5,239 nt of DNA from an uncultured Opitutaceae bacterium. GTDB lineage: Bacteria > Verrucomicrobiota > Verrucomicrobiia > Opitutales > Opitutaceae. Under the pieces are notes generated by a model. That model was given only the letters and a program-made list of their open reading frames with translations, made no database searches and was not told the origin of the DNA. The translations under genes and the position numbers were made by a program. Positions 1 through 4,738 of the stretch are shown here, one piece after another (position 1 is the first letter of the stretch; every line of letters begins with the position of its first letter). The DNA lies in the NCBI GenBank assembly GCA_937902865.1, contig CALFNJ010000331.1, forward strand, positions 1 through 5,239, written 5' to 3'.

Positions 1-1
1 C

Positions 2-232
2 TGGTTCCGGATTTCCGCCTGTGCGGAAACGGGCTGGGAATTCGTCTGGGTCTATCGTCTTCGGCACTCGGGGCCCTTTGTCCTGCATCCGGACGAGATC
101 GAGCGTGGCGAATGGTTCGAGTTGGAGGATTTGGCCAACCGTCTGGTGACGGAGCCGAAGGCCTTCGCCGTTCCGTTCCGGCTGATCTGGGGCATCGCCG
201 CGAAGCGGGCGGATTTCGCGCCGACAAGCTGA
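2..232 (+). CDS. Nudix hydrolase, C-terminal fragment (partial, 5' end outside window)
   Basis: An open frame enters from the left edge and ends at TGA 230-232, giving 76 visible residues. They read WFRISACAETGWEFVWVY... with later blocks HPDEIERGEWFELEDL and FAVPFRLIW. This is the pattern of the second half of Nudix domains related to YfcD/IPP isomerase-type enzymes: the strand 'GWEFVWVYR', an 'E(I)..G.WF' block, and the terminal 'F.p.FrliW' helix. The catalytic Nudix box (GX5EX7REUXEEXGU) would lie upstream of the window, so activity and substrate cannot be judged. Proteins of this class hydrolyse nucleoside diphosphates linked to another moiety. The stop codon is followed at once by a stem (233-241 with 258-266) that opens the adjacent repeat element. 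The next gene is convergent. The family call is fairly secure; the exact subfamily is a guess. Confidence 0.72.
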   Translation, partial: WFRISACAETGWEFVWVYRLRHSGPFVLHPDEIERGEWFELEDLANRLVTEPKAFAVPFRLIWGIAAKRADFAPTS

Positions 233-323
233 TTCCTGATTTATCTGGAACTCAGGGAATCAGGAAACGGAGAGTTCCTTCACCTGAGACTGGATCGAGG
301 GATCGTTTCCTGATTTCCAGATA
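233..323. repeat. Inverted-repeat intergenic element, short copy (element A)
   Basis: This AT-richer segment fills the gap between the stop codons of two convergent genes (232 and 329). The left arm 243-270 (atctggaactcagggaatca...) is matched in reverse complement by 304-322, which lacks 8 nt of the inner part of the arm. The outermost 8 bp, tatctgga (242-249) and tccagata (316-323), match perfectly. A second small stem sits right after the Nudix stop: ttcctgatt 233-241 with aatcaggaa 258-266, loop 16 nt. The same arm sequence recurs at 2364-2390 and 2559-2586, so this is a repeat family. There is no coding content and no T-run. By position it could act as a bidirectional transcription barrier, which is inference. 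Confidence 0.8.
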
Positions 324-328
324 GAAAG

Positions 329-595
329 CTACTGATCGGCACGTTCGCGGATGCGGGCGTCCTTGATCCGCTTGATCTCGTCGAACTGCTTCGGGGAGAT
401 GAGCCGGCGCGGCACGCGCCTTTCGGCCTCGTGGATGAGCCGGTCCCAATCGTCCTCGGTGGGCGGGTGGACCAGCCAGGACGTGTGGTGGCCCTGTTTG
501 TGATGCCACGTGAGGTTGCCGCCGTGCAGCGAGGCGCGCACCTGCATCTTGCCCAGTTCCGGGTCCTTGTTCCACCAGCCGAACTCCATGCTCAT
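329..595 (-). CDS. Small Trp/His-rich conserved-looking protein of unknown function (88 aa)
   Basis: I do not recognise a named family. The 88-residue product starts MSMEFGWWNKDPELGKMQ. It has a dense aromatic/histidine centre (W30, H31, H32, H36, H37, W40, H43) and a charged helical C-terminus (W50 to Q88, with 'RRLISPKQFDEIKRIKDARIRERAD'). No signal peptide or membrane segment is visible, so it should be cytosolic. ATG 595-593 lies 15 nt downstream of the metallophosphoesterase stop, so the two are probably co-transcribed. ATG 589-587 (Met3) is an equally possible start, and no clear Shine-Dalgarno supports either. The stop at 329-331 is 5 nt from the repeat element. I believe it is real because it fits tightly into the minus-strand unit, has a non-random composition (no Arg/Pro/Ala shadow look), and resembles hypothetical proteins I associate with Opitutaceae. 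That last point needs a search. Confidence 0.65.
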   Translation of the reverse strand: MSMEFGWWNKDPELGKMQVRASLHGGNLTWHHKQGHHTSWLVHPPTEDDWDRLIHEAERRVPRRLISPKQFDEIKRIKDARIRERADQ

Positions 596-610
596 GGCGT
601 CGGTTGTGGG

Positions 611-1444
611 CTAAGCGCCCGTCTCCGCGAGCGAAAATTCCGCCATCGTGCGGTCCGGGACAAATGCCCCACGGCGGGCGACGACGCGACGGACGCGGAG
701 ATGGCCGGGCGTGAGCTCGACGAGACAGGAGCCGAGCGGACGGGTGAACGAGCCGGTGTTGATGACCACGCGGCCGTTCCGCGTGTGCCAGACGCCCGGA
801 CGGTGGGTGTGTCCGATGATCACGAACCGCGCCTTGGGCCGATGGGTTTCCGCGAGGGCTGAGGCTCTTTCAGGCGCCACGCTCCAAGCCCAGAGAACGC
901 GGCCCGCGCTTTGCGGCGGCCAGAAGGTGTCCAGGGTATAGCTGAGCAAATGCTTCCAACGGTTCTGCTCCACCTGGTGCCGCTGGGGAATCCGGGCGCA
1001 GGCTTGGCGAAAAATCATCAGCCGCGCCTCGAGCGAGCCGTCGTCGAGGTGGGCATGCCGGGCCTGTTCCTCGCTCACGAGTTTTCGGATCAGGGGAACG
1101 TCGCGGCCCCACGGAACGATGTTTTCGAACAGCACGTCGCCGTGGGTCACCAGCACCTGTTCACCGGCCAGGGTCTGTGCGTGCAGCGGGGAAAGATCGG
1201 GATCGTGATTGCCGGTCATCAGCACCGTTCTGGCGGCAGCCTGCGCGAAAAAATCCGTGGCCTCGGCCCGGATCGCGGCGGTCCGGTCGGGATAGGGTCC
1301 GCTGCGGGTGTCGATGCTGTCGCCGTTCAGTATGACCGTGCCGGCGCCGTCGAAAAGCGGCGCGAGCTGGGTGAGCGAACGCACCTGGCTGCTGCGGTCG
1401 CCGTAGTGGATGTCGGAAAAGATGCGGATGAGCTCGTTCGCCAC
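611..1444 (-). CDS. Calcineurin-like metallophosphoesterase
   Basis: This 277-residue protein carries every metal-binding block of the calcineurin-like phosphoesterase fold, in order: FSDIH (D11, H13), LNGDSID (G41-D42), TGNHD (G78-N79-H80-D81), VTHGD (H101) and IIGHTHRP (G211-H212-T213-H214). These residues normally hold two divalent metals and hydrolyse phosphomono- or diesters. The spacing and the 'VTHGD' block with a helical insertion (about 105-205) resemble UDP-2,3-diacylglucosamine hydrolase (LpxH)-like and related orphan esterases, but the substrate cannot be assigned. No signal peptide is present. The start is GTG 1444-1442; an in-frame TGA lies 15 nt upstream, so no longer start exists. 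It is the first gene of a probable unit with the 88-aa gene. Its 5' flank is short, only 41 nt from the terminator T-run of the upstream gene. Confidence 0.9.
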   Translation of the reverse strand: MANELIRIFSDIHYGDRSSQVRSLTQLAPLFDGAGTVILNGDSIDTRSGPYPDRTAAIRAEATDFFAQAAARTVLMTGNHDPDLSPLHAQTLAGEQVLVTHGDVLFENIVPWGRDVPLIRKLVSEEQARHAHLDDGSLEARLMIFRQACARIPQRHQVEQNRWKHLLSYTLDTFWPPQSAGRVLWAWSVAPERASALAETHRPKARFVIIGHTHRPGVWHTRNGRVVINTGSFTRPLGSCLVELTPGHLRVRRVVARRGAFVPDRTMAEFSLAETGA

Positions 1445-1485
1445 GCAGGAAAGCGGTCACGAGACACCAGCGCTGCCAGCGGCGC

Positions 1486-1519
1486 AAAAACAAAACGCCG
1501 GCCGTGGACGGCCGGCGTT
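1486..1519 (-). terminator. Rho-independent terminator for the DUF4412 gene
   Basis: aacgccggcc (1494-1503) pairs perfectly with ggccggcgtt (1510-1519) around a six-base loop; G1504-C1509 can add an eleventh pair. On the minus strand the stem is followed by TTTTGTTTTT (complement of 1486-1495). It begins 25 nt past the DUF4412 stop codon at 1545, which fits a classical intrinsic terminator reading leftward. Confidence 0.9.
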
Positions 1520-1544
1520 GCAGAGAAGCGGAGCGGTCCGCGGC

Positions 1545-2288
1545 TCAGTTGCGGCCAGGCATTCCCGGAATCATTCCGCCCGGAATGGCCATGCCGCGCA
1601 TCATCGCGCTCAAATCCTGCCAGCCTTCCGGAGGCGTGAAGGTCGAATCCTCGACCGGGTGGGCTTCGACGAGCGTCACTTCAAGGCGTCCCATTTCCTT
1701 GCCGTCCTGCAGCATGGAAACGCGCATCGGGAAGAAGTCCTTGCCCTTGAGCGCTTCCTCCCAGCCGGAGGCCGGTGGCGGGCCGCCGCGTCCGCCGGCC
1801 ATCGGATTGCCGCCGCCGCCGATGCCCGGAAAGGCGCCGAGCTGATCCGTCACCCACATTTCCGTGGTGCGGTTGCCGTCCTTCACCACGTATTTCGTGC
1901 AGTCGTAGCCGTTGATCTTCTCGGTGACGCCGGTCTTTTCCAGCGCCAGGTTGGAGCCCTTGGCGGCGCCGCCCGCAGCCGCGTTTGCCGGAATCGCGGG
2001 AATCGGGCGCACCATGAACATGCGCTGATCGGTCATGAGAATGGTCATCTGCTGTTTGGTCCGATCCGTGATCATGCCCACGCTATGGCCCTGCGCGGTG
2101 GTATCGACGCGGCTGAGGCTGCCCTTGACGGTGACCAACATGACCATTTCGCCGGAGTTACTGCTTTTGGCGGCGCCGGGATCACGGCCGGTCATCTTCA
2201 TATTGATGACGCCTTCGAAACCGTCGGCGAACAGCGCGGCCGGAACGAGCAGCGCGGAAAGGAGGAAACTGGAGATGAGTTTATGCAT
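1545..2288 (-). CDS. Secreted DUF4412 domain protein
   Basis: From ATG 2288-2286 the product is 247 residues and opens with a typical Sec signal peptide: MHK, a hydrophobic run LISSFLLSALLVPAAL, then cleavage likely after LFA-21. This start is preferred over an in-frame upstream one at 2324, which would add MPPPRPPAWLRP before the signal sequence. The mature part has the DUF4412 pattern: 'FEGVINMKM', 'MITDRTKQQMTILMTDQRMFMV', 'EKTGVTEKINGYDCTKYVVKDG..TTEMWVTDQLG', 'LKGKDFFPMRV' and 'EVTLVEAHPVEDSTFTPPEGWQDL'. The family is periplasmic or exported with a LolA/LppX-like beta fold; its biochemical role is unknown. Low-complexity Gly/Pro/Ala stretches interrupt the domain (about IPANAAAGGAAKG and GIGGGGNPMAGGRGGPPP), and the tail is Met/Gly-rich (MMRGMAIPGGMIPGMPGRN). 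No strong ribosome site is visible. It is monocistronic: its own terminator follows and a divergent gene lies upstream. Confidence 0.85.
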   Translation of the reverse strand: MHKLISSFLLSALLVPAALFADGFEGVINMKMTGRDPGAAKSSNSGEMVMLVTVKGSLSRVDTTAQGHSVGMITDRTKQQMTILMTDQRMFMVRPIPAIPANAAAGGAAKGSNLALEKTGVTEKINGYDCTKYVVKDGNRTTEMWVTDQLGAFPGIGGGGNPMAGGRGGPPPASGWEEALKGKDFFPMRVSMLQDGKEMGRLEVTLVEAHPVEDSTFTPPEGWQDLSAMMRGMAIPGGMIPGMPGRN

Positions 2289-2322
2289 CGGCCGGAGCCA
2301 AGCGGGAGGTCGGGGCGGTGGC

Positions 2323-2337
2323 AAATCAGGAACGGAC
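2323..2337. repeat. Partial copy of the intergenic repeat arm
   Basis: The 15 bases aaatcaggaacggac occur here and again at 2378-2392 inside the left arm of element B. It sits in the 5' leader of the DUF4412 gene, 35 nt upstream of its ATG, and looks like a broken piece of the same repeat family. Confidence 0.6.
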
Positions 2338-2363
2338 CGAAAAGGGAGGCGGGGAAGGTTCCT

Positions 2364-2586
2364 ATCTGGAACTCAGGAAATCAGGAACGGACACAATCCT
2401 CGATTCAGCGAGGAAAGCCTTCCGCAGGGAATACGCGGAAGAAAAGGCTGGGGAGTTATTCAGAAGCCAGGAAACCAGGAATCGGTTATTCTTGGTTTCC
2501 TGGCTTCTGAATGAGTCAAGCATCGGAGGGCAGCGAAAGGCCTCCAGGGTGACACCTTCCGTTTCCTGATTTCCTGAGTTCCAGAT
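2364..2586. repeat. Inverted-repeat intergenic element, long copy (element B)
   Basis: The left arm 2364-2390 (atctggaactcaggaaatca...) and right arm 2559-2586 are reverse complements over 27-28 bp, with a single one-base length difference (aacgg versus aaacgg). The span is 223 bp. The arms match those of element A at 243-270 and 304-322. Similarity extends inward: 2364-2408 in reverse complement resembles 290-322, sharing 'ctg(a/g)atcgagg(g)' before the arm. The interior contains a smaller bulged stem (2416-2425 with 2435-2449) and a very strong hairpin (2456-2514). No transposase frame, ribosome site or convincing ORF lies inside. I saw no target-site duplication at its borders. It occupies most of the 366-bp divergent intergenic region 2289-2654 and therefore must contain or abut the promoters of both flanking genes. 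Confidence 0.8.
2456..2514. repeat. Long near-perfect hairpin nested in element B
   Basis: attcagaagccaggaaacca (2458-2477) is an exact reverse complement of 2493-2512. Pairing continues inward as G2478-T2492 wobble, then G2479-C2491, A2480-T2490, A2481-T2489 and T2482-A2488, leaving the five-base loop cggtt (2483-2487). Outward, T2457-G2513 and T2456-A2514 can still pair. The stem words (ccaggaaaccaggaat) look like a diverged version of the arm word (tcaggaaatcaggaac). Neither strand has a T-run after the stem, so it is not a standard intrinsic terminator. Confidence 0.9.
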
Positions 2587-2642
2587 GAGATGGGATTAAC
2601 GGCCGCCGGTTTTCACGGCTTGCCAGGTTTTCGGCAAAACGT

Positions 2643-2647
2643 GAGGG
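2643..2647 (+). promoter_or_regulatory. Ribosome binding site of the YhcH-family gene
   Basis: GAGGG lies 7 nt before ATG 2655. It supports that start and is the clearest Shine-Dalgarno-like site in the window. Confidence 0.55.
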
Positions 2648-2654
2648 TGCGCGC

Positions 2655-3161
2655 ATGGCTCTTGTCGGAACCCTTGCCAACGTCCGGAAGCAACTGGCGC
2701 ATCCCGAGCATTTCGCGGCGTCCTTCGCCTACGTCGAGGAGTGCTTTCGGTCCGGCAGCGCGGCGAGCCGAGCGCTGGCGGCGGTGGCAGTCGGACAGAC
2801 CGAGCGCGTCGATCTTGCGGGCGGCGCCTTCGCCCTGCTGCAGGCCTATCTGACCAAGCCGCCCCATGAGGGCCGCTGGGAAACGCATCGCGCGCATATC
2901 GACATCCAGGCGGTGGTGACAGGCGAGGAACTCATGGAGATCGCCGATCGCGGCCGGATGGTTCTCGACGAGGATCTCACGCCGGCGAAGGACGTGATTT
3001 TCTATCAGCCGTTCGAAGAGGGCTCGGTGCTCCGGTTTGGTCCGGGCTACACGGGCGTTTATTTTCCGACCGATGCGCATCGCGGCAGCCTGGTGGTAAA
3101 GACTCCCGCGCTCGTGCGCAAAGTCGTGATCAAGGTGCCGGTCGGTCCTTTCGCGGGTTAA
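2655..3161 (+). CDS. YhcH/YjgK/YiaL (TabA/DUF386) family protein
   Basis: The 168-residue product matches the YhcH/YjgK/YiaL family, whose usual length is about 150-160. Family blocks seen: 'WETHRAHIDIQAVVTGEE' (E76, H78, H81, D83, Q85), the typical 'E.H....DIQ' metal-site segment; 'DVIFYQPF' (113-120); 'GVYFPTDAHRGS' (134-145, with D140 and H142); and the closing 'RKVVIKVP' (155-162). The fold is a small cytosolic beta-barrel with a bound metal. Members have been linked to sugar-acid or N-glycolylneuraminate metabolism (YiaL, YhcH) and to biofilm formation (TabA in E. coli), but the reaction is not settled. The ATG start has GAGGG 7 nt upstream. The rlmJ gene begins 13 nt after the stop, so the two are likely one transcript. 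No sugar-catabolic genes lie nearby to narrow the role. Confidence 0.88.
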   Translation: MALVGTLANVRKQLAHPEHFAASFAYVEECFRSGSAASRALAAVAVGQTERVDLAGGAFALLQAYLTKPPHEGRWETHRAHIDIQAVVTGEELMEIADRGRMVLDEDLTPAKDVIFYQPFEEGSVLRFGPGYTGVYFPTDAHRGSLVVKTPALVRKVVIKVPVGPFAG

Positions 3162-3174
3162 GCCGGGTGCGGTC

Positions 3175-4050
3175 GTGAATTACCGCCACCACTTTCACGC
3201 GGGCAATTTTGCCGACGTGATGAAGCACGCGCTCATGCTCGGGCTCATCCGGGCGATGCAGAAGAAGGACAAGGGCTTTCTCCATCTCGACACCCACGCG
3301 GGCAGAGGGCGCTACGATCTGGCGTCGGCGGCGCGAGGTGACTCGCTCGTGCGTCGTCCGGAATGGCCGGACGGCATCGGCCGCCTGTGGGACCGCGCTG
3401 ATCTTCCGCCAGATGCGGCCGAGTACGTCGCGCTGGTGCGGGAATTCGATCGCGAGGCGGGCAACTCGGAGGAGGCAGGGCCGCGCTTTTATCCCGGCTC
3501 GCCCTGGCTCGCGCGCCGCCTGCTGCGTCCGGTCGACCGGCTCGCGCTGTGCGAAAAACAGCCGGAGGAATGCGCCATCCTGGCCAAGGAATTCGAGTTT
3601 TCCCACGGCGTGAGCGTGCAGGCGATGGACGGTTATGTCGCGCCGCGCGCCATGCTGCCACCGCTCGAGAAACGCGCGCTCGTGCTGATCGACCCGCCGT
3701 TCGAGGCGCAGGATGAATGGCGTCGGATTGTCGAAGCCGTGCGTGAAGGCTTGGACCGTTTTCCCAGCGGGGTGTACGCGATCTGGTACCCGCTGACCGA
3801 GCGGGCGAAAGTGGATGCCTTTTTCGACGAATTGATCGCCCTGCGTCCGCCGCCAACGCTCGCCCTGGAACTCGCGATCGCGGGTGAGGGCAGCGCGCTC
3901 AAGATGAAAGGCTGCGGACTCGCCGTGATCAATCCGCCCTGGCAGTTCGACCAGAGGGCGATGCCGTTGCTGGACTTTCTGGCGCCGGTGCTGGCCCAGG
4001 CGCCGGGCGGCGGAGCGCGGACCCTCTGGGTGGTGCGGGAGAAGAACTAG
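3175..4050 (+). CDS. rlmJ: 23S rRNA (adenine(2030)-N6)-methyltransferase RlmJ
   Basis: The 291-residue protein starts at GTG 3175 with NYRHHFHAGNFADVMKH, the near-invariant N-terminal signature of RlmJ (E. coli form: YRHSFHAGNHADVLKH). It keeps the residues equivalent to E. coli H6 and K18 (here H5 and K17). Further blocks are 'FLHLDTHAGRGRYDL' (35-49, SAM-binding motif I), 'FYPGSP' (105-110), 'LALCEKQPEE' (123-132) and the catalytic 'LIDPPFE' (D173-P174-P175-F176) typical of N6-adenine methyltransferases. 'YAIWYPL' follows in the C-terminal half. RlmJ uses S-adenosylmethionine to methylate N6 of A2030 (E. coli numbering) in 23S rRNA before the ribosome is assembled. The length is slightly above the E. 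coli enzyme (280). It lies 13 nt after the YhcH-family gene with only a weak ribosome site, suggesting translational coupling or a shared transcript. Confidence 0.95.
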   Translation: MNYRHHFHAGNFADVMKHALMLGLIRAMQKKDKGFLHLDTHAGRGRYDLASAARGDSLVRRPEWPDGIGRLWDRADLPPDAAEYVALVREFDREAGNSEEAGPRFYPGSPWLARRLLRPVDRLALCEKQPEECAILAKEFEFSHGVSVQAMDGYVAPRAMLPPLEKRALVLIDPPFEAQDEWRRIVEAVREGLDRFPSGVYAIWYPLTERAKVDAFFDELIALRPPPTLALELAIAGEGSALKMKGCGLAVINPPWQFDQRAMPLLDFLAPVLAQAPGGGARTLWVVREKN

Positions 4051-4072
4051 CTCCGAACGCCAAGCTCCGAAC
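4051..4072. repeat. Short direct repeat ctccgaac x2 after rlmJ
   Basis: ctccgaac occurs at 4051-4058 and 4065-4072, directly after the rlmJ stop. It is followed by the looser repeats cctcgaac and ctcaaac, which run into the adjoining palindrome. It may be part of the same intergenic repeat module. Confidence 0.5.
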
Positions 4073-4080
4073 CTCGAACC

Positions 4081-4184
4081 TCAAACCGTCTCGCGCAGAG
4101 ACGCGGAGGCGCAGAGTTCGAACGCCATCAATTCATTCTGTGTCCGTGCTCTGCGCCTCCGCGCCTCTGCGCGAGACGGTTTGA
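4081..4184. repeat. Intergenic palindrome with octamer-repeat arms
   Basis: The 36-nt arm 4081-4116 is the reverse complement of 4149-4184 with a single mismatch (A4101 against C4164); the loop is 32 nt. Each arm contains three head-to-tail octamers of the form CGC(A/G)GAG(A/G): CGCAGAGA 4094-4101, CGCGGAGG 4102-4109 and CGCAGAG 4110-4116. It lies between the convergent rlmJ and the small minus-strand ORF, with no T-run on either side. Similar CGCAGAG-rich palindromes are, as I recall, dispersed in many Verrucomicrobia genomes. A role as a REP-like element or transcript end for rlmJ is inference. Confidence 0.85.
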
Positions 4185-4219
4185 ATTCCGCGACCAGCAG
4201 GGCGTCCCGTCATGTGGGC

Positions 4220-4249
4220 AAAAAAAAGACCGGGAAATGATTCCCGGTC
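4220..4249 (-). terminator. Rho-independent terminator for the minus-strand small ORF
   Basis: gaccgggaa (4228-4236) pairs perfectly with ttcccggtc (4241-4249) around a four-base loop. On the minus strand the stem runs into eight T's (complement of A4220-A4227). It lies 23 nt past the stop of the ORF ending at 4273, strong support that a leftward transcript ends here. Confidence 0.92.
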
Positions 4250-4272
4250 GGATCGGTCGGCTTGCGCCGGAC

Positions 4273-4500
4273 TCAGGCGGTCTTGGACGCCTTCGCCGCC
4301 TTGCCTGTCGCTTTGCGCGGCGTCGCGGTGAAGGTCGTGGTCGTGGGCAGCTTGGCCGCCGGCGGCTGGACGTTCAGCGGCGGCGCCTTGAACAGCTTGC
4401 GATTCCACGTCACGTCTTCGCGCGCGAGCGTCCTCACCAAAGCCGGGGGCTCGGTAAAGAAGGCTTGCGGGCGGAAATGATGAGGAACGGGGAGGAGCAC
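4273..4500 (-). CDS. Small basic protein with Lys/Ala tail, unknown function (start uncertain)
   Basis: I do not recognise this protein. From GTG 4500-4498 it has 75 residues: VLLPVPHHFRPQAFFTEPPALVRTLAREDVTWNRKLFKAPPLN, then a Pro/Thr-rich linker and a basic tail 'TPRKATGKAAKASKTA' resembling the tails of small nucleic-acid-binding or histone-H1-like proteins. There is no ATG in frame. A longer form from TTG 4551 (92 aa) would add FKKNWNFHSKSSSTF, encoded in AT-rich DNA that looks more like a promoter or leader than coding sequence. No ribosome site supports either start. The case for a real gene is the perfect intrinsic terminator 23 nt downstream in the right orientation and the non-shadow composition. 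Alternatively the transcript belongs to the upstream Hsp20 gene, whose stop is at 4739, and this ORF is its 3' UTR. Confidence 0.5.
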   Translation of the reverse strand: MLLPVPHHFRPQAFFTEPPALVRTLAREDVTWNRKLFKAPPLNVQPPAAKLPTTTTFTATPRKATGKAAKASKTA

Positions 4501-4738
4501 GATAAAAGTTGACGACGATTTTGAGTGAAAGTTCCAGTTTTTTTTGAACAAAAACCGGATATTTGCGTCCGCCGCTGATTCAGGGATCCGGAATTTTCCG
4601 GCGCGAAGTGCGGTGCAGCGGAGACGAAATGATGGAACGCGGCGGGAGCGTGAAGTTCCCCAGGCACCGTCGAAACGCGCGAGGCATTCGCAGCAAAGTG
4701 CGAACCGTTCGCGCGCTCGACGGCGCTCCGGGTAAGTT

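Noticed and set aside
112..324. 70-aa plus-strand open frame
   Set aside because: It is in another frame of the Nudix coding region and runs on into the repeat element.
911..1639. 242-aa plus-strand open frame
   Set aside because: Antisense to the metallophosphoesterase, whose catalytic blocks are all intact, and it runs through the intrinsic terminator.
1410..2510. 366-aa plus-strand open frame, with companion frames at 1504-1845 and 2035-2514
   Set aside because: Antisense to the DUF4412 gene, which has a signal peptide, family motifs and a terminator. The plus-strand translation is Arg/His/Gly-rich low complexity and crosses the terminator and the repeats.
2318..2569. 83-aa plus-strand open frame
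   Set aside because: It is made almost wholly of the repeat arms and hairpin of element B and has no ribosome site.
2323..2586. CRISPR-like array
   Set aside because: The repeated words are inverted arms at irregular distances, not evenly spaced direct repeats with unique spacers.
3130..3856. Minus-strand open frames of 158 and 203 aa
   Set aside because: Antisense to rlmJ with the Arg/Ala/Pro composition of shadow frames.
4588..4712. Small palindromes ccggaa-tt-ttccgg (4588-4601) and gcgaac-c-gttcgc (4700-4712) between Hsp20 and the small ORF
   Set aside because: Six-base arms without T-runs are expected by chance in GC-rich DNA; not enough for an operator or terminator call.
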